DNA from: Patescibacteria group bacterium
Lineage (GTDB): Bacteria > Patescibacteriota > Patescibacteriia > 2-12-FULL-60-25
Length of the DNA: 64,000 nt
Assembly: GCA_028715505.1 (NCBI GenBank)
Contig: JAQURS010000005.1
Coordinates: 1-64,000, forward strand
Direction of reading: 5' to 3'
A program made the position numbers and the translations under genes. Positions within the stretch are counted from its first letter, which is position 1. Every line of letters begins with the position of its first letter. The notes under the pieces are model-generated. The model did not search any database, was not told where the DNA came from, and worked only from the letters and a program-made list of their open reading frames with translations. This document shows positions 35,452 through 43,362 of the stretch, one piece after another.

Positions 35452-36219
35452 CTATATTTTACCAAAATCAGGCAAATTTTGCGAGAGAAGGCCTTTTACG
35501 GACGAGCTGACTTCATCGATTCCGGCATTCCCATCCACTTCAACGACTTTTGTTCCGGCTTGCTTGAAAGGACCCAAGACTTCATCCGATAAAAACCTTT
35601 GGACCAGCTTTTGTTGGAAATCAGGCTCCTCGAAAATGGCGCCGTCTTGTTTGTCTTTCCTGCCGGCCAGCCTGGCCATAGCCGCGGCCGCTTCGGCCCG
35701 GATCAAAATTAGGAGGTTGGGAGCGAAAGTTAAAGTTTGGGCGTTGCCAGGCAGATCGATGAGCTTGTAAGTATTCAGTGAAGTATCCTGTAGCGGCTGG
35801 TAAGCCAGGGACGATCCAAGCCCCCGGTCCTGGAAGATGATGCGTTCCGAGTGGCCTTGCAGGAAAGGGATGATCAATCGCCTGAAAAGGATTAAACGAT
35901 CCAAGGCAAAAGCCTGGGCCGTTTCCCAACCGTTGTAGCGGGGGACATTTTCATTTTCGTGTTTGGCGATAATCTCTTCCCGAATGGCTTTGCCGACCCA
36001 ACAAAAAGTCGGTTCGGCGGTGATAAGCCCGGTGGCATTCCCGACTTCTTCCACGCTGGGCAGGCGACCTTCGCGTTCAGAAAATTCAATGACGTTGAAA
36101 AAAGAAACGCCGCGCTCTTCGGCCCAAGCGCGGCAGGCGTTTAAAACCGTCGATTTGCCGGAACCATCTATACCCTCGATGATGGCGTGCAAACCGTCTT
36201 CAGGCTGTCTTTGGATCAT
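35452..36219 (-). CDS. tmk: Thymidylate kinase-like protein
   Basis: The 255-residue protein has the dTMP kinase pattern: P-loop EGIDGSGKST (about 11-20), QDRGLGSSLAYQ matching the TMK DRY-SSLAYQ segment, and a basic lid region (RLAGRKDK). It probably phosphorylates dTMP to dTDP. It is longer than usual (about 210) because of an insertion around residues 45-85. It lies next to a tandem ThyX and dut, which supports a dTTP role. Confidence 0.8.
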   Translation of the reverse strand: MIQRQPEDGLHAIIEGIDGSGKSTVLNACRAWAEERGVSFFNVIEFSEREGRLPSVEEVGNATGLITAEPTFCWVGKAIREEIIAKHENENVPRYNGWETAQAFALDRLILFRRLIIPFLQGHSERIIFQDRGLGSSLAYQPLQDTSLNTYKLIDLPGNAQTLTFAPNLLILIRAEAAAAMARLAGRKDKQDGAIFEEPDFQQKLVQRFLSDEVLGPFKQAGTKVVEVDGNAGIDEVSSSVKGLLSQNLPDFGKI

Positions 36220-36248
36220 AAATTGACGCGCCTATTTTACCACACTGG

Positions 36249-37823
36249 TTAGAAGCCTTTCGGTTTGGCGCCCAAGGTCGAAATGTTTTCCTGGCTAAGA
36301 TCCACCCGGATGAAGGACGCGATCATGTGATGGCTTTCATCAAGCAAACGCCAAATCTCTTGGGCGATGCGGCGGTAGGAGGGGTGGCCTTTTTTGCCCG
36401 AGCGGAGCTCGATGAAATGGAAGAGTTCGCGTAAGTTCCAACTGACCAATAATCGGCGGCGATAAGCCATGGGCACGACGTATTGCGCTTCGGCCACCAT
36501 GCCGGCCGCTAAAATATCGCGGTTTAATTGCCTGGCCTCGTCCATCACTTCCGCGAATTCCTTGGCTTTGCCGATTTCACCAATCTCATCCGGAATATCG
36601 AATCCCAAATCAGTGCCAAGCGGCTGGTTGGTTTGGGTGCAAATGCGGTGGCGTTGGATGTCGCGCCAAGCTCCGTAATCCATGACGATTTCGTGTTGGA
36701 ACCAGGCGTGTTCAAATTCCCGCGGCGGAATATCATGCGGACCCCGTTCTTCCAAAGCGGCTTTGATGATTTTTTCCTGGAGCGGTTTGTCGCGCGAAAC
36801 GATGTTCAGGGCTTGCTCCATGGGGATTTTGGCGTAACGGGAGAGCAAGGCGGACGAAATTCTCATCTCGGTCAAGTTGTCGTCGTAGGTGCAGACCACC
36901 GGATTTTCGGCCGTGGCGCCGACCGCGTATTCTTTGGTTTCGGTTTGGCGTTCGGCCAAGATTTCGCTGGCCAGCTCAGTCATCTTAGAAGGCAGGCCGG
37001 CCATATATTGGCTGGGGTCGGCGTATTTGAGCAGGGTCGGTAACGGGAAATGTTTAAGCGCTTGGTCGCGGTCAAGACTCGCAAAGCCCCGCAGAACGCT
37101 TTTAATTTCATCGCCGATTTGTTGGGCTAGCGGATCCGCCGAAGACAATAATTTGATAATGGCTTTTTCCCAAACGCGGGCGTTGGCCGTCATGCCGAGC
37201 GCCGCCAAAGCCGCGGCCGGCAACAAGTATCTCACGCGGTCGCAGGTCATGGCCTTGATGGTGGCCTTGTAAGCCGCGTCCGGCATGTCGCCTTGCGCCT
37301 GGCGTTCGCGGAAGATCGGATCAAGCAAGGCGTAGCACTCGTCGTAAAGATTGTAGAGATGGTCAAAAAGCTGGTTGACCCGGTCGGCAAACTGGCTTTG
37401 GGCCAGGGATTTGGGAATGCCGACTCTTTGCCTCGTGAAGACTTGGTAGCGCGAAGAGACCTCGGTAAAAGAGGCGAGGCGGTTGTCTTCCAAGATCTTG
37501 ATAATGGTTTGGGGGATATTTTGGAAAGCGACCGAAGCCACGGCATGTTCGGCAACCGAAGAATGGCCGTATCCCACGACCCACTTCTCGTGAAACTCAG
37601 CCGCTTTTTCCAAGCTTACGTCATCCACGTTTTGGTCAAAAGGCGTCGAACTCCGGGAGCACTTGGCAACCGCTACGGCCAGTTGTTCGGGAGTCGGGCG
37701 TAGCTCAACCGCTTCGCCGTCCTCACGCTTTGTCCTGAAATGGTTCAGCCAGTAAATCCGGCGCGTGGTTGGGTCGGCCGGTTGGATCAATTTGGCCTTT
37801 TTTACCTCATCTATTGATGGCAT
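36249..37823 (-). CDS. thyX: Tandem-domain FAD-dependent thymidylate synthase
   Basis: At 524 residues this is about twice a normal ThyX and holds two ThyX-like halves. The N-half has GHSSVAEHA (86-94) and the SxxExSxRY end of the ThyX motif (SFTEVSSRY, 118-126), but RHR is replaced by DNR (113-115). The C-half has QRHR (391-393 for RHR) and LRELFHFIELRS, but lacks ExSxRY. The two halves thus look complementary. The enzyme would make dTMP from dUMP using folate and FAD. It lies between tmk and dut. Confidence 0.85.
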   Translation of the reverse strand: MPSIDEVKKAKLIQPADPTTRRIYWLNHFRTKREDGEAVELRPTPEQLAVAVAKCSRSSTPFDQNVDDVSLEKAAEFHEKWVVGYGHSSVAEHAVASVAFQNIPQTIIKILEDNRLASFTEVSSRYQVFTRQRVGIPKSLAQSQFADRVNQLFDHLYNLYDECYALLDPIFRERQAQGDMPDAAYKATIKAMTCDRVRYLLPAAALAALGMTANARVWEKAIIKLLSSADPLAQQIGDEIKSVLRGFASLDRDQALKHFPLPTLLKYADPSQYMAGLPSKMTELASEILAERQTETKEYAVGATAENPVVCTYDDNLTEMRISSALLSRYAKIPMEQALNIVSRDKPLQEKIIKAALEERGPHDIPPREFEHAWFQHEIVMDYGAWRDIQRHRICTQTNQPLGTDLGFDIPDEIGEIGKAKEFAEVMDEARQLNRDILAAGMVAEAQYVVPMAYRRRLLVSWNLRELFHFIELRSGKKGHPSYRRIAQEIWRLLDESHHMIASFIRVDLSQENISTLGAKPKGF

Positions 37824-37911
37824 ATGTTTTGAAATCGGCTATACCTTCGCATACGGGAAAAGACCGGGCAATATCCTAAAAGCCCGGGTGTCAAGGGTTT
37901 AATGTGGAAAT

Positions 37912-38337
37912 TTAGCCCGTCGAACCAAAACCGCCGCGGTCGGGGCCATCGGCCGGCGCTTCGACAAACTCGGCGCGGGTGAAAAGCAGGAAAATGCCCT
38001 GGGCCAGGCGCTCGCCTTTGGCGACCGAAACAGGGGATTGACCGGGGTTGTAACAAGAAAGATAAAGTTGATCGTTGGGGCCGCAGTAATCGCTATCAAT
38101 AGTTCCCACGCCATTAGCCAGCACAAGGCCTTTCTTCTTAAAAAGGCTGGATCTCGCGGTGAGGATCAAAACGTGTCCCGGAGGGGTAGCAATCACCAAT
38201 CCGGTCGGGACCAGAAACGATTGACCGGGCTGGATGACCACGTCTTCGGCGGATGCCAAATCAAAACCCGCCGCTCCGGCCGTCTGATAAGCCGGAATGG
38301 CCACGTCGTCTTTGAGCTTGGTGATGCGGACTTGCAT
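37912..38337 (-). CDS. dut: dUTP diphosphatase
   Basis: This 141-residue trimeric-type dUTPase has motif 1 AGFDL, motif 2 ARSSLFKKKGL, motif 3 GTIDSDYCGP and motif 5 RGGFGSTG. It converts dUTP to dUMP, the ThyX substrate, and keeps uracil out of DNA. AAGGGGG lies 4 nt before the start, within a CCCCCTT/AAGGGGG palindrome. Confidence 0.95.
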   Translation of the reverse strand: MQVRITKLKDDVAIPAYQTAGAAGFDLASAEDVVIQPGQSFLVPTGLVIATPPGHVLILTARSSLFKKKGLVLANGVGTIDSDYCGPNDQLYLSCYNPGQSPVSVAKGERLAQGIFLLFTRAEFVEAPADGPDRGGFGSTG

Positions 38338-38380
38338 AATCCCCCTTGTCCCCCTTATTAAGGGGGAGTTGAAAGTTTGA

Positions 38381-38935
38381 TTAGTTGCTAAATTTATTCA
38401 CCAACCCATCAAGCTGTTTTTCCAAACCTTGAATATCACTCTCATTGTTAAGTTTGATTGGAGCCTGCTCAGCCACTTTGGCGATCGTGAGTTCGGTCTC
38501 CTTTTGACCGACGGCCAAAAAATCCTCCCAGGTCATTTCGGCTTCCCCGGGTTTTTGATTGCGTTTCTTCAGGCGCTCAAACCTGACTTTTGGATCGACT
38601 GAGATTTCGATCAGATGGAAATTGGGGTTGGTCGTCAAATCTTCTATATCTTCCAGGCGGCGAATGCCATCCACGACTACGATTTCGGCATTGGATTCTT
38701 CAATCTGCCGGCTCATGGTTTTGGCTAGGACGTTTTGTCCGAATCCCTGCCGCAAAGTCATGGACATGTTAATTAGATTTTCGCGGGAGGAGGGAAGAAA
38801 AAGGCGGTTCAAAACGTCGGTTAGAATGCCGCTAAAGATAAAAATGGTCGCCCCATATTTTTCTTGCAATATATGGGCTGCCGTACCTTTGCCTGAACCC
38901 ACTTGTCCGACGAAACCGATGATGAGTTTTGGCAT
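38381..38935 (-). CDS. AAA-type nucleotide kinase-like protein
   Basis: The 184-residue product has a P-loop FVGQVGSGKGTA (6-17), a DGIRR segment and a lid-like KKRNQKPGEAE region, as in dephospho-CoA kinase and dNMP kinase families. The substrate is unclear; the dut-thyX-tmk context suggests nucleotides. The start at 38935 (MPKLIIGF) is preferred over 38971, as it lies 1 nt after a tiny upstream ORF. Confidence 0.7.
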   Translation of the reverse strand: MPKLIIGFVGQVGSGKGTAAHILQEKYGATIFIFSGILTDVLNRLFLPSSRENLINMSMTLRQGFGQNVLAKTMSRQIEESNAEIVVVDGIRRLEDIEDLTTNPNFHLIEISVDPKVRFERLKKRNQKPGEAEMTWEDFLAVGQKETELTIAKVAEQAPIKLNNESDIQGLEKQLDGLVNKFSN

Positions 38936-38936
38936 A

Positions 38937-39011
38937 CTATTCTTCGTCCTCGTCCGGAGGAGGGAGATCATCGCCCTTGTTGTCTTCGGGGGGATGGTTG
39001 TATTTGAGCAT
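38937..39011 (-). CDS. Possible 24-residue acidic peptide
   Basis: Reading MLKYNHPPEDNKGDD then Pro/Glu/Asp to the stop. TGC TAAACT ends 9 nt before its ATG, so it would be the first codon of a leaderless mRNA, and its stop is 1 nt from the kinase-like gene start. It may be a real small protein or a device that brings ribosomes to the next start. Confidence 0.4.
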   Translation of the reverse strand: MLKYNHPPEDNKGDDLPPPDEDEE

Positions 39012-39105
39012 AACGGTTCCAGTTTAGCATACGGCCATGCAAAATTAAGGCCGGAATGTCAATATCGAATTATTTTTAAAATCCGCCTGGGGCGGATTTT
39101 AATTT

Positions 39106-39798
39106 TTAGGCGAAATAAGACGGATCAACCGAGATGCCGGGGCCCATGGTCGTGGTGACCGTAACGTTTTTGAGGTAGGCGCCTTTGGCCGAAGCCGGCT
39201 TGTTCTTGCGGATCGTATCCATTAAAGCATTCAGGTTTTCGACCAGCTGGTTGGCTTCGAGCGAAGTCTTGCCGATGGCCTGGTGGATGATGCCGGCCAC
39301 GTCGTTTTTGAAAGCGATTTTACCTTTCTTAAGCTCTTCAACCATCTTTTTGACGTTCGGGCCGACCGTATCGGTCTTGGGGTTGGGCATCAAACCTTTG
39401 GGGCCGAGAACCTTAGCCAGTTTGGCCAGCTTAGGCATCATGTCCGGAGTAGCCACGGCCACCTCGAAATCAATTTTATTGCTTTGGATGATTTCATTGA
39501 TGAGTTCCTCGCCGCCCACGATGTCGGCGCCGGCTTCTTTGGCATCCTTTTCCTTTTCCGCGCCCACGAAAGCCGCGACTTTTTTAGTCTTACCGGTGCT
39601 GTGGGGAAGGACCAAAGTGGAACGCACGGTCTGGTCGGTTTTCTTGGGATCAATACCCAAACGGACGTGGACTTCTACGCTGCCCACGAATTTAGTAGTC
39701 GCCGTTTTCTTGGCCAGATCAATGGCCTCGATGGGCGAGTATTTCTTAGTCTTGTCGACCAGTTTCTTGGCCTCCAAGAAGCGCTTACTTTGCGCCAT
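39106..39798 (-). CDS. rplA: Ribosomal protein L1
   Basis: L1 (230 residues) forms the L1 stalk near the E site and often represses its own mRNA. It shows SVEVHVRLGIDPKKTDQTVRSTLVLPH, GLMPNPKTDTV and the C-terminal TMGPGISVDPS. Normal length. Upstream lies a structured leader (39799-39917). Confidence 0.97.
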   Translation of the reverse strand: MAQSKRFLEAKKLVDKTKKYSPIEAIDLAKKTATTKFVGSVEVHVRLGIDPKKTDQTVRSTLVLPHSTGKTKKVAAFVGAEKEKDAKEAGADIVGGEELINEIIQSNKIDFEVAVATPDMMPKLAKLAKVLGPKGLMPNPKTDTVGPNVKKMVEELKKGKIAFKNDVAGIIHQAIGKTSLEANQLVENLNALMDTIRKNKPASAKGAYLKNVTVTTTMGPGISVDPSYFA

Positions 39799-39917
39799 AT
39801 TTTGGCTGAGAACAGGCCTATTTGGCCCATTCCCGTGGTGAAATCCCCCGTAGCTTTAGCGAAGGGGGATGAGGCGGTCAGATGAGCATCCGACCTCCCA
39901 CGTGAATAATGGGCCTA
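39799..39917 (-). promoter_or_regulatory. Structured rplA leader, candidate L1 binding site
   Basis: On the minus strand GGCCCATT pairs with AATGGGCC (39915-39824) and closes a multi-helix structure. Inside are GGTCGGATG/CATCTGACC (9 bp) and TCCCCC/GGGGGA. GTGGGAGG (39901-39894) matches the core sequence of 23S helix 77 bound by L1. An autogenous operator is inferred; no gene lies here. Confidence 0.5.
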
Positions 39918-39951
39918 TGTTAAGCCTATAAATTGAAAGCGTCAAGGCCTA

Positions 39952-40410
39952 TTAAGCCCGCTCGCTCTCTTTGTCCTTACGTAAAGTTATCCAGTGGTAT
40001 AAAAACAGGGGAATGCCGACTACGATCATCGAAATGTCCCGGATGGCGTCTCGTTGATTTTGGATCATGGCCATTTCTTTTTGGTTCAGGCGGTCCTCTT
40101 CGCATTGCTTCAGGTAAAGCTCATCGCTTGAGGTTGTGGTTTGTCCCGGAGCGTATTTGATGGTGGGAATGGCGCAACTCATGCCGTAGTATTGCTGGTT
40201 GGCTTTGGGGAAAACCCAAGTTTTGAGCCCTAGATTAATCAAATCGGCCGTCGAGAAGGCGACCATGAATAGGGCGATGAGTGAAACCAGATAAAAATAT
40301 ACGGTTTTAATGACGGCTGGTTTTTTTGAGGACTCCATATTTGATAAAGCTAGCCAGGCCGCTCCCGCGGAAGCGACCGTTAATAGTAATAGACCTAAAA
40401 TGATTATCAC
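39952..40410 (-). CDS. Membrane protein inserted between rplK and rplA
   Basis: The 152-residue protein starts with GTG and has helices at about 2-20, 35-57 and 122-140. The loop between the second and third is polar with cysteines (MSCAIPTI, KQCEED). The minus-strand TGT TATAAT ends 6 nt before the GTG, a leaderless GTG start. It lies inside the usual rplK-rplA order but has its own promoter and is separated from rplK by a terminator. No family recognised. Confidence 0.7.
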   Translation of the reverse strand: MIIILGLLLLTVASAGAAWLALSNMESSKKPAVIKTVYFYLVSLIALFMVAFSTADLINLGLKTWVFPKANQQYYGMSCAIPTIKYAPGQTTTSSDELYLKQCEEDRLNQKEMAMIQNQRDAIRDISMIVVGIPLFLYHWITLRKDKESERA

Positions 40411-40416
40411 TTTCTG

Positions 40417-40425
40417 ATTATAACA
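40417..40425 (-). promoter_or_regulatory. Extended -10 promoter before a GTG start
   Basis: TGT followed by TATAAT on the minus strand, 6 nt from GTG 40410. It starts directly after the T run of the rplK terminator. Confidence 0.65.
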
Positions 40426-40449
40426 AAAATCCCGCTTTAGCGGGATTTT
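40424..40449 (-). terminator. rplK terminator
   Basis: AAAATCCCGCT pairs with AGCGGGATTTT around two A residues, followed by a T run on the minus strand. Confidence 0.8.
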
Positions 40450-40452
40450 GAT

Positions 40453-40878
40453 TTAACCTGTAACTTCAAGGCCCATGTTTTTAGCCGTGCCTTCCACTTG
40501 ACTCATGGCCGCTTCGACCGTGGTGCAGTTTAGGTCAGGCATTTTCTTTTCGGCGATCTCGCGGACCTGCTTTTTGGTAACCTTGCCGACTTTGTCGGTT
40601 AATGGTTTGGGTGAGCCCTTTTGGATGCCGGCGGCTTTCTTCAAAAGTTCCGGAACCGGAGGAGTCTTCAGGATGAACTCGTACGAGCGATCTTCGTAAA
40701 CCGTGATGATACACGGCACGACTTCGCCCATGCGGTCCTTAGTGGCATCGTTGAATTTCTTGCAAAATTCGGCGATGTTCAAGCCTTGGGGGCCAAGAGC
40801 TGTACCGACCGGAGGGGCCGGATTAGCTTTGCCGCCTTGGATTTGCAGTTTGATAAGGGTTTTAACTTTTTTAGCCAT
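40453..40878 (-). CDS. rplK: Ribosomal protein L11
   Basis: L11 (141 residues) builds the GTPase-associated centre of the large subunit. It shows [27 protein letters not shown], the proline-rich linker ([17 protein letters not shown]) and the C-terminal rRNA-binding domain. It lies downstream of nusG and secE, the common bacterial order. Confidence 0.97.
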   Translation of the reverse strand: MAKKVKTLIKLQIQGGKANPAPPVGTALGPQGLNIAEFCKKFNDATKDRMGEVVPCIITVYEDRSYEFILKTPPVPELLKKAAGIQKGSPKPLTDKVGKVTKKQVREIAEKKMPDLNCTTVEAAMSQVEGTAKNMGLEVTG

Positions 40879-40890
40879 ATTGCTTATTAA

Positions 40891-40972
40891 TTGTCATTGC
40901 GAGCGAGTCTGACGAGCGCGGCAATCTACTGTAGATCGCCACGTCATTTCATTCCTCGCGATGACAGAGCGT
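40891..40972. repeat. Imperfect palindromic repeat between rplK and nusG
   Basis: TGTCATTGCGAG (left) and CTCGCGATGACA (right) pair with one mismatch, with an inner GGCAATCTA/TAGATCGCC stem. The ends match those of the repeats at 21487 and 32499. The rest of the 157-bp gap shows no gene. Confidence 0.6.
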
Positions 40973-41035
40973 CGGAGGACGCAGGCACGCAGGACGAGAA
41001 GCGCGTCTCGCGTGTAACGCCCTCGACTGGAGGGT

Positions 41036-41584
41036 TTAAATCTTTTTGACCTGGGTGAAGTCGAGTTCGAGTGGGGTTTCGCGGCCAAACATGGAAACCA
41101 GGATCTTGACCTTGCCGCGGGCGCCGTCGATTTCGATGACTTTGCCTTCAAATCCCTTAAAGGGACCTTCGCCGATTTTTACAGGAGAACCAGGCTGTAT
41201 GTCAATGGTGTAGGCTGGCTCTTCCTGGGTGCCGATGCGCTTGAAGAGGCTGCCGACTTCCGCTTCGGAAAGAGGGGAAGGGATGGTGCCCGTGCCGATG
41301 AAACCGGTCACGTTGGGCGTGTTGCGCACCACGTACCAGGAATCATCGTCCACGATCATCTCGACCAGCACGTAGCCGGGATAGATTTTTTCTTCCACCA
41401 GCTTGCGCTTGCCGTTCTTGATCTTAATCTTTTTTTCGATGGGCACGATGACGTTGAAGATTTTTTCCTTCATGCCGAGCGTCTCGATGCGGCGCAAGAG
41501 GTTTTCGGCCACGTTTTCCTCGTAACCCGAGTAGGTATGGATGGCATACCAGCGGCGGCCGAGTTGTAATGTCTGCTTAGGCAT
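41036..41584 (-). CDS. nusG: Transcription termination/antitermination factor NusG
   Basis: NusG (182 residues) binds RNA polymerase and couples it to the ribosome or Rho. The NGN domain reads RRWYAIHTYSGYEENVAENL and PGYVLVEM, followed by the VTGFIGTG segment, and the KOW domain is IGEGPFKGFEGKVIEID. Normal length. secE lies 9 nt upstream. Confidence 0.97.
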   Translation of the reverse strand: MPKQTLQLGRRWYAIHTYSGYEENVAENLLRRIETLGMKEKIFNVIVPIEKKIKIKNGKRKLVEEKIYPGYVLVEMIVDDDSWYVVRNTPNVTGFIGTGTIPSPLSEAEVGSLFKRIGTQEEPAYTIDIQPGSPVKIGEGPFKGFEGKVIEIDGARGKVKILVSMFGRETPLELDFTQVKKI

Positions 41585-41593
41585 ACTTGGTTT

Positions 41594-41944
41594 TTATTTT
41601 TTGGTGTCCGTCGGAGTGGTGATCGGCGTCACTTGATCAAAATTGATGGTTGGATCCTGGGTTTTAACTTCCGTGACCGCGCCCGCCGGTTGTCCGCCTT
41701 CAACGGTCGGGGTAACCGGAACTTGGGTAGGAATGGTTTGTTCAACCTTCTTGTTGGCCAAAGCGGCCGTCACAAGATTGCTCAAACCGACATCCAAGAC
41801 TCCGAAGAAAACGGCCACGCCCACGCTGATCGCGATGACCAGGGCCGAGTAACGGATCGTCTCCTTGCGCGTTGGCCAGGTGACTTTGGAAAGCTCATTT
41901 TTTGCCGATACGAAGTAATCGACGACTTTATTGATAATTGACAT
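41594..41944 (-). CDS. secE: Preprotein translocase SecE with a C-terminal extension
   Basis: The first 62 residues are a normal single-span SecE (ELSKVTWPTRKETIRYS, then one helix at 33-57). About 50 extra residues follow, rich in Pro, Thr, Val and Gln and probably outside the membrane. SecE clamps SecY in the protein channel. The promoter is TTGCCA-17-TACATT with a 40-nt leader. Confidence 0.92.
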   Translation of the reverse strand: MSIINKVVDYFVSAKNELSKVTWPTRKETIRYSALVIAISVGVAVFFGVLDVGLSNLVTAALANKKVEQTIPTQVPVTPTVEGGQPAGAVTEVKTQDPTINFDQVTPITTPTDTKK

Positions 41945-42014
41945 ATTTTCTCTTTAAAAAGCCCTTCCCAGGGCGACAAGAATGTACCATATATATACGC
42001 GGTTGGCAAGCCCC

Positions 42015-42851
42015 TCACATTTTGAGCCGTAGGCCGTCGTAAGCCAGGGTGATCTGTTTGGGATATTCAAAGGCATGAGCCGCGGCGTATTTTTTAATGG
42101 ATTTCTCGGCTTGAAGGTGGGGCGGGTAGGTGTGGCCCGATTGGGTGATGACCAGGCGTTTGGCCTGGAGCTCGCCGGCCAAACGGACCGTGGCGTCGGC
42201 CGACATGTGGGTAGGCATTTTGACGCCCATGTACATGGCGCCGTCCAAAATTACAGTATCAAGTTCTTTGAGCAGGTTTTTTGTTCTTTTGGGCAGCTCG
42301 TAGAAGTCGCTGGCGTAACAAAAAGAATCAAATTTGTAGCCATAGGTTTTGTAGCGCACGTCATGCGTATGCAGAACGGGGAAGGGTAAGATTTCTAGTT
42401 GGCCGGCTTTGAAGCCCGCATAATCTTTAAGCCTTGAGAATTTTAGATGCCCGAATCTTCCGAAGCGCGTGGTCAGTCGTTCGGCTGTCAGATGATCCGT
42501 GAAAATGGGGACGTATCTTTCCCCCAACCCCTCTCTTATCTTAAGAGAGGGGTGCCGAAGGCGGGGTGTGATACTCAGCCACTCGTCCAAGTCGCGCAAA
42601 CCTCCCACGGCGTCCTCATGGCCGTGAGTCAATAAAACCGCGTCGATTCGTTTAGGTTTATGTCTGGAAAGTTGTTCAAAAATATCCGGACCGGAGTCAA
42701 TTAAAATAGTCGTCCTGCCAGACGTCACGAGCGCGCAAGAGCGTCTGCGGCGGCTTTTGCCTCCGGCTCGCGCGTCACGACATAAAGCGTCCGTATGCCC
42801 TTCGCGGGGTATGGCTTCCGTCGGCCCAGTGCCTAAGAATAAGATCTGCAT
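42015..42851 (-). CDS. Metallo-beta-lactamase fold protein with an inserted palindrome
   Basis: The 278-residue product has the MBL motif LTHGHEDAVGG (near 75-85), a DSGPD segment and later histidines (VLHTHD, VITQSGHTYPPHL) as metal ligands; it resembles the PhnP-type phosphodiesterases. The substrate is unknown. A perfect 12-bp palindrome (42527-42553) is read in frame as RHPSLKIREGL in a surface loop. A basic patch (GGKSRRRRS) near residue 35 is also unusual. Confidence 0.8.
   Translation of the reverse strand: MQILFLGTGPTEAIPREGHTDALCRDARAGGKSRRRRSCALVTSGRTTILIDSGPDIFEQLSRHKPKRIDAVLLTHGHEDAVGGLRDLDEWLSITPRLRHPSLKIREGLGERYVPIFTDHLTAERLTTRFGRFGHLKFSRLKDYAGFKAGQLEILPFPVLHTHDVRYKTYGYKFDSFCYASDFYELPKRTKNLLKELDTVILDGAMYMGVKMPTHMSADATVRLAGELQAKRLVITQSGHTYPPHLQAEKSIKKYAAAHAFEYPKQITLAYDGLRLKM
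42527..42553. repeat. Palindromic repeat inside a coding sequence
   Basis: ACCCCTCTCTTA and TAAGAGAGGGGT pair perfectly around TCT. It lies in frame within the MBL gene. The arms resemble the CCCCTCTC palindrome after the gene at 57365. Confidence 0.65.
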
Positions 42852-42892
42852 AAATACATATTAGACAATTATGTATTTAATGTCATTTTTTT

Positions 42893-43312
42893 ATGAAACG
42901 GATTTTATTTTTATTTTCTTTTTCTTTCCACTTTTGCAAACAAAAGTGGAGCAAAATTTTCGGGGCCTCACGTTCCGCTCTCTCTTTAGAGTACTCATTT
43001 ACAAAGTCCTGGCTCCATTGTTCGGCCCCGAACCCCTTCCAGGCTATTAAATCCTACTTATTTCTTAGAAGCGTTTCCAAAATCCGAAGGGGCCCCACAT
43101 CGAGCACCGCAAGACGACTTATGGAGTGAGCGGCCTTTATGCGAAGGCGTTTGTTCGAGTGTAGAGATGTATACGAGCCAGCCGAGCCCGCGAACGATCA
43201 TTAGTCGTGCGAGGAGCGCAGATCATGGGGCGCCTTTGGGGTTATAGGGGTGGTTGGGCGAGCAACCACCCCTATAAAAAAGAAAAACAAAAATAAAATC
43301 AGTTTTCGATTG
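42893..43312 (+). repeat. Repeat element, copy C (with inverted ends)
   Basis: The element starts GAAACGGATTTT, then has the perfect hairpin TCCACTTTTG/CAAAAGTGGA (42927-42950) and the arms TTCGGGGCC (42959-42967) and GGCCCCGAA (43024-43032). A perfect 14-bp hairpin TTATAGGGGTGGTT/AACCACCCCTATAA follows (43242-43277). GATTTTATTTTT at 42901 is repeated inverted at 43289-43300. It fills most of a 510-bp gap that has no convincing gene; a 78-codon ORF here is treated as chance. Confidence 0.55.
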
Positions 43313-43323
43313 CTCAAAATAAA

Positions 43324-43352
43324 AAAAGGCGCTCCAGAGCGGAGACGCGAAG
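43324..43352 (-). terminator. Terminator of the small beta-grasp-like gene
   Basis: On the minus strand a GCG/CTCC stem with GGAG/CGC (one bulged T) is followed by seven T residues. Confidence 0.75.
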
Positions 43353-43362
43353 GGGCGGCGGA

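Noticed and set aside
42893-43129. 78-residue ORF starting MKRILFLFSFSF
   Set aside because: It lies wholly in the repeat element, its start is the T-rich end shared with copy B, and the hairpin arms explain its sequence. No codon bias typical of this genome.
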